A stretch of 64,000 nt of DNA from Cellulosimicrobium sp. CUA-896. Its GTDB lineage: Bacteria; Actinomycetota; Actinomycetes; Actinomycetales; Cellulomonadaceae. The position numbers and the translations under genes are program-made. The notes beneath the pieces were generated by a model. It was not told the DNA's origin. It was given only the letters and a program-made list of their open reading frames with translations, and searched no databases. Shown piece by piece: positions 17,293-26,673 of this stretch (within the stretch, counting starts at the first letter, position 1; every line of letters starts with the position of its first letter). Where the stretch lies: the NCBI RefSeq assembly GCF_001942335.1, contig NZ_MKKH01000008.1:27600-91599 (forward strand). Reading direction: 5' to 3'.

Positions 17293-18234
17293 TCAGAAAC
17301 CGATCCGCAGGGTCGCGACCGACGGGAACACGGCGAACACGACGGTCACCGGGAGAATGAGGAACACCACCGGGACCATCATGAGGACCTCCTTGCGCCC
17401 GCCCGCCTCCATGAGGGCGCGCCGGCCCGACTCGCGCACGTCCTGCGCCTGGGACCGCAGCACCTCCGCCAGGGGCGTGCCGCGCTCGACCGCGACGGCC
17501 ACGCCCTCGGCGAAGCGCGTCAGGCTGGGCAGCGACGTGCGGTCCGCGAGCTGCTCGAGCGCCCGCGTCAGCGGCGCGCCGGCGCGCACGGACGCGAGGG
17601 TCGTCGAGAGCTCGGCGGAGAGCTCTCCGCGGGCTGTCGACGCGACGCGCTCGAGCGCCGCGACAGGGCCTTCGCCGGCCGCGACGGCGAGGGCGAGGAG
17701 CTCGGCGACGGTCGGGAACTCCGCGAGCATGCGCTCCTCGCGACGCCGGACCGCCCGCGCCAGGTGCTGGTCGCACGCCAGGACCCCGCCCACACCGCAC
17801 AAGATCGCGAGCAGCACGAGCGCGACGACCGACGACCCACGCGTGGCGGCGAGCAGGACCGCCAGCAGCGTCCCCGCGGCGAGCCCGAGCACACCCCAGA
17901 CCAGCTGACGGGCACGGAACTGGTCGACGCTCTCGGCGCGTCCAGCGCGGTCGAGGCGCCGACGCAGCTCCCCCCGCGTCGAGCCGATCCGGTCGAGCGC
18001 CCGACCGGCGTCGGCGACCCACGGTGCGACGAGCCGTTCGATCGTCGGGAAGGGCGTGTGCACCGGCTGGTCGCGCAGCAGGGCGGAGGTCGCGTCGCGC
18101 GTGCGCAGGTACGGCGCGAGCCGTTCGTCGAGCCGGATGGCCCGTCCGCGGACGCCGGCGGCGACGAGCAGGACGCCGATGCCGGCGAGGGCACCGGCCG
18201 CGGCTCCGACCCACGAGATCTCGGGAGCGGTCAT
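17293..18234 (-). CDS. tadC: Tad secretion membrane platform protein TadC (GspF domain)
   Basis: A 313-residue inner-membrane platform component of the Tad pilus machine. N-terminal helix (GAAAGALAGIGVLLVAAGV), a paired helix region (LVWGVLGLAAGTLLAVLLAA, VALVLLAILCGVGGVLAC), then the cytoplasmic type II secretion F domain with EFPTVAELLALAVAAGEGPV and a C-terminal helix pair (EVLMMVPVVFLILPVTVVF). ATG 18234 overlaps the tadB stop as ATGA. With TadB it forms the ring on which the TadA ATPase acts. Intact. Confidence 0.9.
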   Translation of the reverse strand: MTAPEISWVGAAAGALAGIGVLLVAAGVRGRAIRLDERLAPYLRTRDATSALLRDQPVHTPFPTIERLVAPWVADAGRALDRIGSTRGELRRRLDRAGRAESVDQFRARQLVWGVLGLAAGTLLAVLLAATRGSSVVALVLLAILCGVGGVLACDQHLARAVRRREERMLAEFPTVAELLALAVAAGEGPVAALERVASTARGELSAELSTTLASVRAGAPLTRALEQLADRTSLPSLTRFAEGVAVAVERGTPLAEVLRSQAQDVRESGRRALMEAGGRKEVLMMVPVVFLILPVTVVFAVFPSVATLRIGF

Positions 18235-19090
18235 CGCAGGACCCTCTCCTCCTCCGGCAGGCGACCGATCCGCAGCATGAGCTGGTAGGCCACCACCGTG
18301 CACGCCGCGCCTCCGGCGAGGACGAGCGCGCCTGTGACGGAGTTGTACGCCGCCGCGGTCTCCGGACGGGTCGCGAGGAAGCCGAGCACGACCCACGGCC
18401 CCGCGACGGCCAAACGAGCGCCGTTGACCGTCCAGGACTGACGTGCTTCGAGCTCCCCGCGCGTGCGGGCGTCCTCGCGCAGGAACGTCGACAGGGTCCG
18501 CAGGAGCCGGCCGAGGTCGGTGCCGCCGACGTCGCGGGTCAGGCGCAGCGCCTCGACGATACGGTCGGCGACCGGGTCGGCGAGCCGCTCCTTCAGCGCG
18601 TCCAGGCAGTCGCCGAACCGCCCGCTCGCTCGGTAGTCCTGTGCGAAGCGCCGGAACGGCTCGCGCAGCTCGAGCGGCCCGCGGTCGCCGAGCTGGCCCA
18701 CCGCCTCCGGCAACGACAGCCCGGCGCGGACGCCCGACGCGAGGTGGTCCACGACCTCCGGCCACACGTCGCGCAGCCGGGCGCGCCGGTGCCGGGCACG
18801 CGCCCGGACGAGCATCGCGGGCGCGGACGCGGCGATGAGGGCGAAGCACGCGGCGATCGTCGCCGACCGGGTCAGCACGCCCGCCACGAGCAGGACGGCG
18901 ACGCCGACGCCCACGCTGCTGCCGACGAGGGCACCGGGTGTGACCGAGGGGGCGCCGGCCTGGACGAGGAGGTCCTGCGTTCGGGCGGACCAGCCGTCGG
19001 GTCGGCGGGGCCGGCGCGGCCCGGGCGCCAGAACGACCACCAGACGCAGAACAGGCCCGCCCCGAGGAGGAGGCCGACGACGACGCCCAC
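18231..19090 (-). CDS. tadB: Tad secretion membrane platform protein TadB (one apparent frameshift)
   Basis: About 286 residues. N-terminal helix VGVVVGLLLGAGLFCVWWSF, a second pair (GVGVAVLLVAGVL, AACFALIAASAPAML), the F domain with VVDHLASGVRAGLSLPEAVGQL and FRRFAQDYRASG, and C-terminal helices. The first 30 residues are in a different frame from the rest; one missing base near 19012 explains this, after FWRPG and before RRPDGWSARTQDLL. The GTG at 19090 lies 1 nt past the tadA stop and gives a frame consistent with a single deletion; an upstream start inside tadA cannot be excluded. Confidence 0.85.
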
Positions 19091-19091
19091 G

Positions 19092-20378
19092 TCAGCGCAC
19101 CCCCGACCACGCGCCGTCGGCCAGGGCACGACGCTCGTACCCCGCCTCGGGCCGCAGCAGCGCGGCGAGGTCGATGCCGGCACGCGCGAACCGATCGGCC
19201 GCCGGCGGGTAGCCGTCGCCCCGGACCAGGGCGTCGCCGGAGCGGACGAACAGCTCCGACGCCTCGACGACACCCTCCTCGACGCGTCCCGGCACGCCCA
19301 GGATCTCGCGCACGCGACGCCGCCCGTCGACGTCCACCCCGAGGTGCACGACGAGGTCGACGGCGGACGCGACGGTGGGAACCACGAACCGGTCCGAGAC
19401 GTTCTCCCCCGCGAGCAGCGGCAGCGTGGACATCTTGGCGAGCGCCTCCCGCGCCGAGTTGGCGTGGATCGTGCACATCCCGGGAACTCCGGCGTTCAGA
19501 GCGATCAGGAGGTCGAAGCTCTCCGCCTCACGCACCTCGCCGATGACGATCCGATCCGGGCGCATGCGCAGCGCCTCCTTGACGAGGCGACGCAACGGGA
19601 TCTCCCCCGTCCCCTCGAGGCTCGGCTGCCGGCACTGCATCGACACGATGTCGCGCACCGCGAAGCGCAGCTCGAACACCTCCTCGCACGTGATGACGCG
19701 CTGCGTCGCCGGGATCGATCCGGCGAGGGCGTTGAGCATGGTCGTCTTGCCGGCCTGCGTCGCTCCCGCGACGAGGACGTTCAGGCCGGCGCGGACCGAC
19801 GCGTCGAGGAAGGCGGCCGCCTGCGCGGTGAGCGACCCGAGGCGCACGAGGTCGTCGAGGTGCGACGCCCGCACGACGTGCTTGCGGATGTTGACGGCGA
19901 AGCTCTCCCGGGTGACGTCGGGGATGACGACGTGGAGCCGCTCGCCGCCCGGGAGCGCGGCGTCGACGAACGGGCTGGACAGGTCGAGCCGGCGGCCCGA
20001 GGAGCGCAGCATCTGCTCGACGAGGTCGCGCACCTGCTGGGCGGTGAGGATCGTGGTGGTGAGCTCGGAGACCCCGCCGCGGGCCACGAAGACCTGCTGC
20101 GGGCTGTTGATCCAGATCTCCTCGATCTCCGGGTCGTCGAGGTACTGCTGCAACGGTCCGAGGCCGGCGACCGCGTCCACGACCGCCCGTCCGGCCGCCG
20201 TCGGGTCGGCCAGCGGCGTGACGGCTCCGAGCGCGCTGCGCGTCTCGTAGTCGGCCACCGCGTCGCGCACGAGGCGGTCGACCGCCGCCCGGTCGCGTGC
20301 CGGGTCGACCCCGCGGCGACGGACGAGCTCGCGCACCTCGCTCTCGAGCACGGCGATCCCGTGCGCGTCGACGGACAT
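19092..20378 (-). CDS. tadA: Tad pilus assembly ATPase TadA/CpaF
   Basis: A 428-residue cytoplasmic secretion ATPase. The N-terminal domain contains IEEIWINSPQQVFVARGG (CpaF type). Walker A is VAGATQAGKTTMLNAL, the Asp box ITCEEVFEL, Walker B RPDRIVIGEVR, and the His box MCTIHANSAREAL. It drives pilin polymerisation with TadB and TadC. ATG 20378 is chosen with GAGG 11 nt upstream; GTG 20390 is an alternative. It is first in the Tad operon, divergent from an aminotransferase gene with 254 bp between. No TadZ/CpaE-type gene precedes it and no prepilin peptidase gene is in the window. Confidence 0.93.
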   Translation of the reverse strand: MSVDAHGIAVLESEVRELVRRRGVDPARDRAAVDRLVRDAVADYETRSALGAVTPLADPTAAGRAVVDAVAGLGPLQQYLDDPEIEEIWINSPQQVFVARGGVSELTTTILTAQQVRDLVEQMLRSSGRRLDLSSPFVDAALPGGERLHVVIPDVTRESFAVNIRKHVVRASHLDDLVRLGSLTAQAAAFLDASVRAGLNVLVAGATQAGKTTMLNALAGSIPATQRVITCEEVFELRFAVRDIVSMQCRQPSLEGTGEIPLRRLVKEALRMRPDRIVIGEVREAESFDLLIALNAGVPGMCTIHANSAREALAKMSTLPLLAGENVSDRFVVPTVASAVDLVVHLGVDVDGRRRVREILGVPGRVEEGVVEASELFVRSGDALVRGDGYPPAADRFARAGIDLAALLRPEAGYERRALADGAWSGVR

Positions 20379-20620
20379 CCGCGCGTCCACCTCGCTCCCG
20401 TTCGGCCGGCAGCTGCGCGCCGGAATCTGGACGAACGACGCCAGACAGTAGGGCATCGGAGCATCAGCGCAGAAGTGCCCTTGTGGACAACGGCGACCGA
20501 TCGGCAGGATTCCGCCGGTCCCGGGCGCGTCTCGTCCCACATGATGAGCGCCCACGACGCGCGCCGTCGGGCGCGGCGAGCCCGACCGACCAGGACCGAT
20601 GGCAGGTCGGCGACGGCCGG

Positions 20621-20626
20621 TAGGGT
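20621..20626 (+). promoter_or_regulatory. Predicted -10 element, leaderless start of aminotransferase
   Basis: TAGGGT, then 6 nt, then ATG 20633; no Shine-Dalgarno sequence. Confidence 0.5.
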
Positions 20627-20632
20627 CGGCGC

Positions 20633-21861
20633 ATGGCACCGCAGACCGGACCGCTCCCGCCCGGCCGCTGGCGGGACGCCGCGCGCGCGACCGGTCTGCT
20701 CTCCCCCGACGGCCACGTCGCGTCGACGGTCTTCGCCGAGATGACCGACCTCGCGCGCCGCACGGGCGCGATCAACCTCGGGCAGGGCTTCCCCGACGTC
20801 GACGGGCCGGCCGCCGTCAAGCACGCGGCGCAGCGGGCGATCGAGGACGGGCACAACCAGTACCCGCCCGGCCCGGGGGTCCTCGCGCTGCGCAACGCGG
20901 TCGCCGACCACCAGTTCCGCCACTACGGCCTGGACCCCGACCCGGAGACCGAGGTGCTCGTCACCACGGGCGCCACCGAGGCGATCGCCGCCACGCTGCT
21001 CGCGCTCGCCGGACCGGGCGACGACGTCGTGACCCTCGAACCGTTCTACGACTCCCACGCGGCCGGCATCGCACTCGCCGGCGCGCGCCACGTCACCGTC
21101 CCGCTGGTCCCCGGCCGCGACCGCTTCCACCTCGACGTCGACGCGCTGCGCGCCGCGGTCACCGACCGCACGCGGATCATCCTCGTGAACTCGCCGCACA
21201 ACCCGACCGGCACCGTCCTCACACTCGACGAGCTCGACGCGATCGCCGCCGTCGCACGCCGCCACGACGCCGTCGTCGTCACCGACGAGGTCTACGAGCA
21301 CCTGACGTACGACGACGCCCCGCACGTCCCGATCGCCACGCTGCCCGGCATGCGCCAGCGCACGATCACCGTCTCGTCGGCCGGCAAGACGTTCTCGTTC
21401 ACCGGCTGGAAGGTCGGCTGGCTGCACGGCCCCGCGCCGCTCGTCACGGCCGTGCGCACGGTCAAGCAGTTCCTCACCTACGCATCCGGCGCCCCGTTCC
21501 AGCCGGCGATCGCCGACGCCCTCGCCGACGACGAGACGCCGAGGGCCCTCGCCGACTCCCTCGCGGTGCGCCGCGACCTGCTGTGCACCGGTCTCGAGGC
21601 GGCGGGGTTCGACGTCGTGGTGCCGCAGGGCACGTACTTCGTCGTGGCCGACGGCGCCCCGCTCGGCCACGACGACGGCGTCGCCCTGTGCCGCGCGCTG
21701 CCCGAGCTCGCCGGCGTGGTCGGCGTCCCGGTGAGCGCGTTCTGCACGCCCGGCTCACCGACGGCCCGGGCCCTCGCGTCGCGCGTGCGGTTCACGTTCG
21801 TCAAGCGCGACGACGTGCTCCGCGACGCCGTCGAGCGCTCGCCCGCCTGCGCCGCGCCTGA
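20633..21861 (+). CDS. PLP-dependent class I aminotransferase (one apparent frameshift at the 3' end)
   Basis: About 409 residues, fold type I. It contains AINLGQGFPDVDGP, YPPGPGVLALRNAVADH, VTTGATEAI, NSPHNPTGTV, VVTDEVYEHLTYD and the PLP lysine in SSAGKTFSFTGWKVGW, then VRFTFVKRDDVLRDAV. The pattern is that of the DapC/KAT-like subgroup (kynurenine or N-succinyl-diaminopimelate aminotransferase), and the exact substrate is not fixed. The last residues are out of frame: adding a C near 21839 gives VERLARLRRA and the TGA at 21859, only 9 bp from the convergent LCP stop. Without it the frame runs far into the opposite gene. Confidence 0.9.
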
Positions 21862-21874
21862 CCCGTCCGGTCAG
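21858..21874. terminator. Short hairpin spanning two convergent stop codons
   Basis: CTGACC (21858-21863) and GGTCAG (21869-21874), a 6-bp stem with a 5-nt loop, contains the TGA of the aminotransferase and the TGA of the LCP gene on the other strand. Weak by itself but well placed. Confidence 0.35.
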
Positions 21875-23199
21875 CCGCAGACGCCCGGGAGCAGGGTCTC
21901 CGTCGGCGTCGGCTCGGGAGCGGGTTCCCCGGTGCCGGCGTCGGTGCCCGGGTCCGTCGTGCCCGCGTCGTCGCCCGTGCCGTCGGCGGGCGGAGCGGGG
22001 TCCGCGGCCGTCTCCGCGCCGTCGGCGGGCTGCTCCTCGCCGGAGCCGGGCGCGGTCGCGTCGTCGCGCGGGTCCGCCGGTTCCTCGTGGCCGGGGGGCG
22101 GCTCGTCCGCGGCGATGCGCTCCCAGATCGCGTCGGCCTCCGACGTCCACACGACCCGGTTGGGGTCGCTGGGCGCGGTCGCCACGGGCAGCTCGGTGAA
22201 GACGATCTCGGACGTGCTGATGTTCCGCAGGCTGTAGGCGAGCCCCGCGAGCGCGGTCGGATCGGCGATCGAGGGGTCGGCGCTGATGGAGCCGAGCACC
22301 GCCTGGATGAGGCCGTAGAGCTGCGGTGAGTTGGTGATGAGGTTCTTGTCGAGGATCTCGCGGATCATCGAGTCGATGAAGGCCTGCTGACGCTGGATGC
22401 GAGCGAGGTCGCTGCCGAGCTCGAGCCCCATCCCCTGGCCGCCGCGCGCCCGGAGGAAGTCGATGGACGTCCGCCCGTCCAGCGTCTGCTCGCCGGCAGG
22501 GATGTTGAGCCCGGGCGAGTGCTTGCCTCCGATGACCGGCTCGGGGAAGCACATCGTCACGCCGTCGAGCGCGTCGACCACGCCGATCACGCCGCTCATC
22601 TTCACGACGACGTGGTTGGTGACGGGGACGCCGGTGAGCTCCTGGACCGCGTTGATGGTGCACGCGGCGGCGTGGTCGATGTCGTCGACCCCGCCGGAAC
22701 CGATCTCGAACGCCGAGTTGAACATCGCGCTGCGCTGGGGGGAGGACATGGAGCCGTTCGGGAGCTTGCACGCCGGCAGCGGGACGAGGGAGTCGCGCGG
22801 GATGGACACGACCTCCATGCGGGTGCGGTCGCCCGACACGTGCGCGAGCAGCGTGGTGTCGGACCGCATGCCCCCCTCCTCACCAGCGATGGCGGCGTTC
22901 TCGGCGTCGCGGTAGTCCGTGCCCATGACGAGGACGTTGAGCGCGCGCCCGGCGAACGGGTCGTCGGGGTCCTCGGGCGGCTCCGCCGCGGGCCCGCCGA
23001 CGACGAGGTCGGACACGTCGCTCACGGTGATCTGCGACTTGAGGTCGAGGTACACGGCGCCGGCACCCACGGCGACGAAGGTCAGGGCACCCGTGAGGAC
23101 CAGGCCGACCACCCGCGCGACCCGGTGCGAGGCGAGTCGGCGCGCATGGTGAGGACCGACCGCGGGACGGTGCGCGGACGGTTGTCTGGTCGATGGCAC
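21871..23199 (-). CDS. LytR-CpsA-Psr (LCP) family cell-wall glycopolymer ligase
   Basis: A 442-residue membrane-anchored enzyme that transfers polymers from lipid carriers to peptidoglycan. One N-terminal helix (VVGLVLTGALTFVAVGAGAV), then the LCP domain: LNVLVMGTDYRD, RSDTTLLAHV, VVSIPRDSLV with the conserved Arg and Asp, and IDFLRARGG. Two Cys pairs may form disulfides (PACKLPN, AAACTINA). A Pro/Ala/Asp/Glu-rich tail of about 80 residues ends in LLPGVCG. GTG 23199 is preceded by TACCCT at 6 nt. Intact. The acidic C-terminal tail is not part of the catalytic domain. Confidence 0.93.
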   Translation of the reverse strand: MPSTRQPSAHRPAVGPHHARRLASHRVARVVGLVLTGALTFVAVGAGAVYLDLKSQITVSDVSDLVVGGPAAEPPEDPDDPFAGRALNVLVMGTDYRDAENAAIAGEEGGMRSDTTLLAHVSGDRTRMEVVSIPRDSLVPLPACKLPNGSMSSPQRSAMFNSAFEIGSGGVDDIDHAAACTINAVQELTGVPVTNHVVVKMSGVIGVVDALDGVTMCFPEPVIGGKHSPGLNIPAGEQTLDGRTSIDFLRARGGQGMGLELGSDLARIQRQQAFIDSMIREILDKNLITNSPQLYGLIQAVLGSISADPSIADPTALAGLAYSLRNISTSEIVFTELPVATAPSDPNRVVWTSEADAIWERIAADEPPPGHEEPADPRDDATAPGSGEEQPADGAETAADPAPPADGTGDDAGTTDPGTDAGTGEPAPEPTPTETLLPGVCG

Positions 23200-23205
23200 C
23201 CCCGC

Positions 23206-23211
23206 AGGGTA
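23206..23211 (-). promoter_or_regulatory. Predicted -10 element, leaderless start of LCP gene
   Basis: TACCCT on the minus strand, then 6 nt (GCGGGG), then GTG 23199; no Shine-Dalgarno sequence. Confidence 0.5.
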
Positions 23212-23307
23212 GAGGGTCGACCCGCAGACGACCGCGCGACACCACGCCGATTCCGTGAAGGCCGCGCGAAGATCACTCCCGTGACTTCCCGGGCACGGGC
23301 CGCGGAC

Positions 23308-23323
23308 GGGCGCGCGTGCGCCC
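23308..23323 (-). terminator. Terminator candidate after MFS exporter
   Basis: GGGCGC (23308-23313), loop GCGT, GCGCCC (23318-23323), starting 9 bp beyond the MFS stop on the minus strand. A short stem; no U-run. Confidence 0.35.
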
Positions 23324-23331
23324 GGCGGGCG

Positions 23332-24576
23332 TCACACCGGCGTGTGCCAGCCGCCCTTGCGGAAGGCGGGCGTGGCGAGCCCGAGGACGAGGAGCGACGT
23401 GCACACCGCGCCGAGCATGACGCCGGACATCGCGACGGCGTCGCCGCCGAGGAAGCCGACGAGCGGGCTCACGAGCCCGGCGACGCCGGACTGGAACGCG
23501 CCGATGACGGCGGCCGCGGTGCCGGCGATCTCCCCGTGCCGCGTGAGGGCGAGCGCCGAGGCGTTCGCGGGGATGAGGCCCTGGAGCGCCAGGACGAGCC
23601 ACAGGGCGACGAGGAGACCTACGAGCCCGCCCGCGCCGGTCACGGCGACGACGACGAGGCCGGTCGCGAAGACGCCCTGCAGGACGAGCGCGGTGCGCAG
23701 CAGCCGGATCGGCGCGACCCGCCGCACGAGCGCGGCGTTCGCCTGCGCCGAGACGACGAGCCCGACGCCGTTGATCGCGAACAGCAGCGCGAACTGGCCG
23801 TGGCTGAGGTCGAAGCCCTCCTGGAGCACGAACGGCGACCCCACGACGTAGCTCATGAGCACCGCCTGACCGAGCCCGGGCAGGACGGCGAGGGCGACGA
23901 AGTGCCGGTCGCGCAGCAGGCTGCCGTAGCCGCGCAGGACGGTCCGCGCCCCCGCGGGCCGTCGACGCTCGAGGGGCAGCGACTCGGGCATCCACCGGAG
24001 CACGATCGCGCCGAGCACGAGGCCCGCGGCGGCGAGCACCCAGAAGACGGCGCGCCACGTCGCGTGCGCCCCGATGAACGAGCCGAGCGTCGGTGCCAGG
24101 AGCGGCGCGAGACCGATGACGAGCATGAGCCGCGAGAGGATGCGTGCGGCGTCCGACCCGGTGAAGCGGTCGCGGATGGCCGCGATCGCGACCACCGACG
24201 CGGACGCGTTGAAGAACCCCTGGAGCACGCGCAGCGCGACGAGCAGCCCGATGTTCGGCGCGAGCGCGCACAGCAGCGACGTCACGACGTGCAGAGACAG
24301 CCCGACGACCACGGGCAGGCGACGGCCGAACCGGTCGGACAGCGGCCCGATGACGAGCTGGCCGACGGCGCCGCCGACGAGCATCCCCGACAGGGTGAGC
24401 TGGGCGAGCGAGTCGGGCGCGCCGAGCTCCGCCCCCACCTCGGGCAGGAGCGGCAGGTACATGTCGACCGTCAGCGCGGGCAGCGTCGCGAGGGCGCCGA
24501 GCAGGAGCACCCACTTGGCCGACGACCTGGTCCTGGGCAGGGCTGTGTCGACCGACGAAGAGGGCATGACCCCCAT
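23332..24576 (-). CDS. Bcr/CflA-type MFS drug exporter
   Basis: About 414 residues with 12 predicted membrane helices. The first reads WVLLLGALATLPALTVDMYL, with the TVDMYLPLLPEV motif typical of Bcr/CflA proteins. The loop 2-3 motif A is GPLSDRFGRRLPV, followed by ATWRAVFWVLAAAG (motif C region). Proton-driven efflux of drugs or metabolites is expected. Two ATGs are possible: 24576 (no ribosome site, perhaps leaderless) and 24567 (GGGGG only 3 nt away). The upstream region carries a short inverted repeat (24585-24596) and a tandem repeat shared with the divergent SRAP gene. Confidence 0.9.
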   Translation of the reverse strand: MGVMPSSSVDTALPRTRSSAKWVLLLGALATLPALTVDMYLPLLPEVGAELGAPDSLAQLTLSGMLVGGAVGQLVIGPLSDRFGRRLPVVVGLSLHVVTSLLCALAPNIGLLVALRVLQGFFNASASVVAIAAIRDRFTGSDAARILSRLMLVIGLAPLLAPTLGSFIGAHATWRAVFWVLAAAGLVLGAIVLRWMPESLPLERRRPAGARTVLRGYGSLLRDRHFVALAVLPGLGQAVLMSYVVGSPFVLQEGFDLSHGQFALLFAINGVGLVVSAQANAALVRRVAPIRLLRTALVLQGVFATGLVVVAVTGAGGLVGLLVALWLVLALQGLIPANASALALTRHGEIAGTAAAVIGAFQSGVAGLVSPLVGFLGGDAVAMSGVMLGAVCTSLLVLGLATPAFRKGGWHTPV

Positions 24577-24584
24577 CGTAACGA

Positions 24585-24596
24585 TTCGACATCGAA
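24585..24596. promoter_or_regulatory. Short inverted repeat upstream of MFS gene
   Basis: TTCGA-CA-TCGAA, a perfect 5-bp inverted repeat with a 2-bp centre, 9 bp upstream of the 24576 start in an AT-rich patch. It could be an operator for a local repressor; no regulator gene is adjacent. Confidence 0.35.
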
Positions 24597-24627
24597 AACG
24601 GTCGCCTGGGGCGACGTGATCCGCCTC

Positions 24628-24708
24628 TCGTCCTCGAGCGGCGCGCGTCGTCCTCGAGCGGCGCGCGTCGTCCTCGAGCGGCGCGCGTCGTCCTCGAGCG
24701 GCGCGCGC
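24628..24708. repeat. Four tandem copies of a 20-bp unit
   Basis: The unit TCGTCCTCGAGCGGCGCGCG repeats four times without a mismatch across 24628-24707. Each unit contains the palindromes CTCGAG and GCGCGC. It lies in the divergent intergenic region, about 50 bp from the MFS start and 60 bp from the SRAP start. No coding gene covers it. Confidence 0.9.
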
Positions 24709-24767
24709 CTCCGCGCAGCGGCGTCCGCGCCGGGCCCCGTGTGGGCGGCCTGCGGCACGCTGGGAGC

Positions 24768-25531
24768 ATGTGCGGACGCTACGCCTCCTTCCGGGACGCC
24801 CAGGACCTCGCGGACGAGTTCGCCGTCGCGGAGATCGCCGACGACGCCCGCCTGCTCCCGCCGTCGTGGAACCTCGCCCCGACGGACCCGGTGCGCATCG
24901 TCGTCGAGCGCGCCGCGAAGGACACGGGCGAGGTCCGGCGCTCGTTGCGGATCGCACGCTGGGGGCTCGTGCCGTCCTGGTCGAAGAGCCCGGCCGGCGC
25001 AGCCCGGATGATCAACGCGCGCGCGGAGTCCGTCCTCGACAAGCCGGCGTTCGCCAAGCCGTTCGCCGTCCGGCGCTGCCTGGTCCCCGCGGACGGCTAC
25101 TACGAGTGGCGCCCGCTGCCCGACGCCGCGTCCCCCGCGGGCGACGCGTCCCGGCCGCGCCGGGGAAGACACCCAAGCAGCCGTACTACATCACCCCGCA
25201 GCACGGTCGGAGCGCCGCGTTCGCGGGGCTCTACGAGTTCTGGCGCGACCGCACGAAGGCGGACGACGACCCCGACCGCTGGCTCGTCTCGACGACCATC
25301 GTCACGACCGACGCGGCGCCGGACCTCGCCGAGATCCACGACCGCATGCCGCTCGTCCTGCCCCCGGACGCGTGGGACGCGTGGCTCGACCCGGCGGTCG
25401 ACGCGGAGGGCGCCGCCGGTCTGCTGCGGCTGGGCGGACCGCACGGCGACGTGCCGATGGCGGCGCGCGAGGTCTCGACCCTCGTCAACACGGTGAGCAA
25501 CGACGGCCCCGGGCTGCTCGAGGCCGTCTGA
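24768..25531 (+). CDS. SRAP (YedK/HMCES-type) abasic-site shielding protein (one apparent frameshift)
   Basis: About 254 residues. The family forms a covalent thiazolidine link between Cys2 and abasic sites in single-stranded DNA. Cys2 is present (MCGRYASF). Then come [25 protein letters not shown] (Asn), [11 protein letters not shown] (Glu) and [10 protein letters not shown] (His), all the catalytic positions. The first 130 and last 120 residues are in different frames. One missing base near 25160 rejoins them in the loop before [11 protein letters not shown]. It is divergent from the MFS gene across the tandem repeat. No LexA-type box is seen, so SOS control is not supported here. Confidence 0.92.
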
Positions 25532-25560
25532 CGCGTCCCCGGTCGGCTGCGGGCAGTCGC

Positions 25561-26661
25561 TCAGCCGCGGTAGGCGCGCTGCAGGCGGACCGGCTCGATC
25601 GTGCCGAGGCCCTGGACCTCGCGCTCCGGCTGGGCGGTGAGCGCGAAGCGCGTGTCGTCGGCGAGCAGACCCGCCGTGTCCCGGTCGACGAGCACGGCCG
25701 CCGGCTCCGCGATGTCCACCAGGCGCGCCGCCAGGTTGACGCTGGGGCCGAAGACGTCGCCGAACCGGGACAGCACCCGTCCCCACACGAGGCTCACGCG
25801 CACGGGCGGGACGTCGACGTCCTCCGCCCGTCCCCCGGCCTCGGCGAGGCCGAGCGCGACCCGCGCCCCGGTGACGACGTCGTCCGCGACGAACAGGACC
25901 GCGTCCCCGATCGTCTTGACCACCCGCCCGCCCGCCGCGGTGATGACGTCGCGCGCGCTCGTCTCGAACAGCTGCACGAACTCGGCGAGCTCGCTCGACC
26001 CGAGGCCGCGCGTGCGCTGCGTGAAGGCGACGATGTCCGCGAACCCGACCGCGCGCGGCAGCGGGAGCTCGTGCTCGTCGACGGCGGTGGACCGTGCCTG
26101 GGAGAACTCGACGGCGAACCGTCCGGCGACGGCCGCGAGCTGCCGGTGCCACGCGTGCACGAGCTGCTGCTCGAGGACCGGCGCGAGGTCGGGCAGTCGG
26201 TCGAGCACCAGGAGGCGCGCGCTCGTGTCGTCGAGGTCGAAGCGCCGCGTCACGTGCTCGACGAGCGCCTCGACCTGCCACAGCACGAGCCGCTCGGTCG
26301 TGTGGCCCGTCGACCGGATGAGCGTCGTCAGCGCGCGGTCGTCGAGCGCCTCCTCCTCGGCGAGGGCGTGCACGGCGGAGAGCGCCTGCGCGTCCTTCTC
26401 GGTGAACGCGGGCACCTCGCCCTCGGTGACGGGGAGCCCGAGCGCCTGCCAGTAGTCGCGCACGCGGGCGACGTCGACGCCGGCGCGCTCGGCGAGGCGG
26501 TCGACGGTGAGGGTGCGGGGCCCTCCGAGCAGGGCCTCGTCGAGCGCGGCCTCGGTGCCGCCGGGGGCCGGTCCGGCGGCGTCCTCCGGGCTGCCGGACG
26601 GGACGGCGTCGGGGACGTCCTGCGTGCGGGGCAGGTCGACGGCGTCGTTCTCCTCGGGCAC
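25561..26661 (-). CDS. Class III adenylate cyclase with N-terminal regulatory domain
   Basis: A 366-residue predicted cytosolic cAMP synthase. Residues about 50-190 form a helical regulatory region ([20 protein letters not shown], MerR-like first helices) resembling the N-domain of the pH-responsive M. tuberculosis Rv1264. The catalytic domain has metal Asp in [10 protein letters not shown] and [14 protein letters not shown], where the Lys specifies adenine. [13 protein letters not shown] gives Asp plus the transition-state Arg. All key residues for ATP are present. GTG 26661 follows TAGGAT by 6 nt. It ends 30 bp from the convergent SRAP stop. cAMP could act through a CRP protein encoded elsewhere. 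Confidence 0.88.
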   Translation of the reverse strand: MPEENDAVDLPRTQDVPDAVPSGSPEDAAGPAPGGTEAALDEALLGGPRTLTVDRLAERAGVDVARVRDYWQALGLPVTEGEVPAFTEKDAQALSAVHALAEEEALDDRALTTLIRSTGHTTERLVLWQVEALVEHVTRRFDLDDTSARLLVLDRLPDLAPVLEQQLVHAWHRQLAAVAGRFAVEFSQARSTAVDEHELPLPRAVGFADIVAFTQRTRGLGSSELAEFVQLFETSARDVITAAGGRVVKTIGDAVLFVADDVVTGARVALGLAEAGGRAEDVDVPPVRVSLVWGRVLSRFGDVFGPSVNLAARLVDIAEPAAVLVDRDTAGLLADDTRFALTAQPEREVQGLGTIEPVRLQRAYRG

Positions 26662-26667
26662 CCGGCG

Positions 26668-26673
26668 ATCCTA
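26668..26673 (-). promoter_or_regulatory. Predicted -10 element, leaderless start of adenylate cyclase
   Basis: TAGGAT on the minus strand, 6 nt, then GTG 26661. It overlaps the 3' end of birA (stop at 26671-26673). Confidence 0.5.

Noticed and set aside
20633..22237. Aminotransferase with a 130-residue Pro/Ser/Gly tail
   Set aside because: The extra tail is the antisense of the LCP gene. One base near 21839 restores the usual C-terminus and a stop 9 bp from the convergent gene.
24628..24708. Tandem repeat as part of a coding N-terminal extension of the MFS protein
   Set aside because: A longer MFS frame does run through it, but it encodes a repetitive Arg/Glu/Asp stretch before a normal MFS N-terminus and lacks a ribosome site; start codons close to the first helix fit the family.
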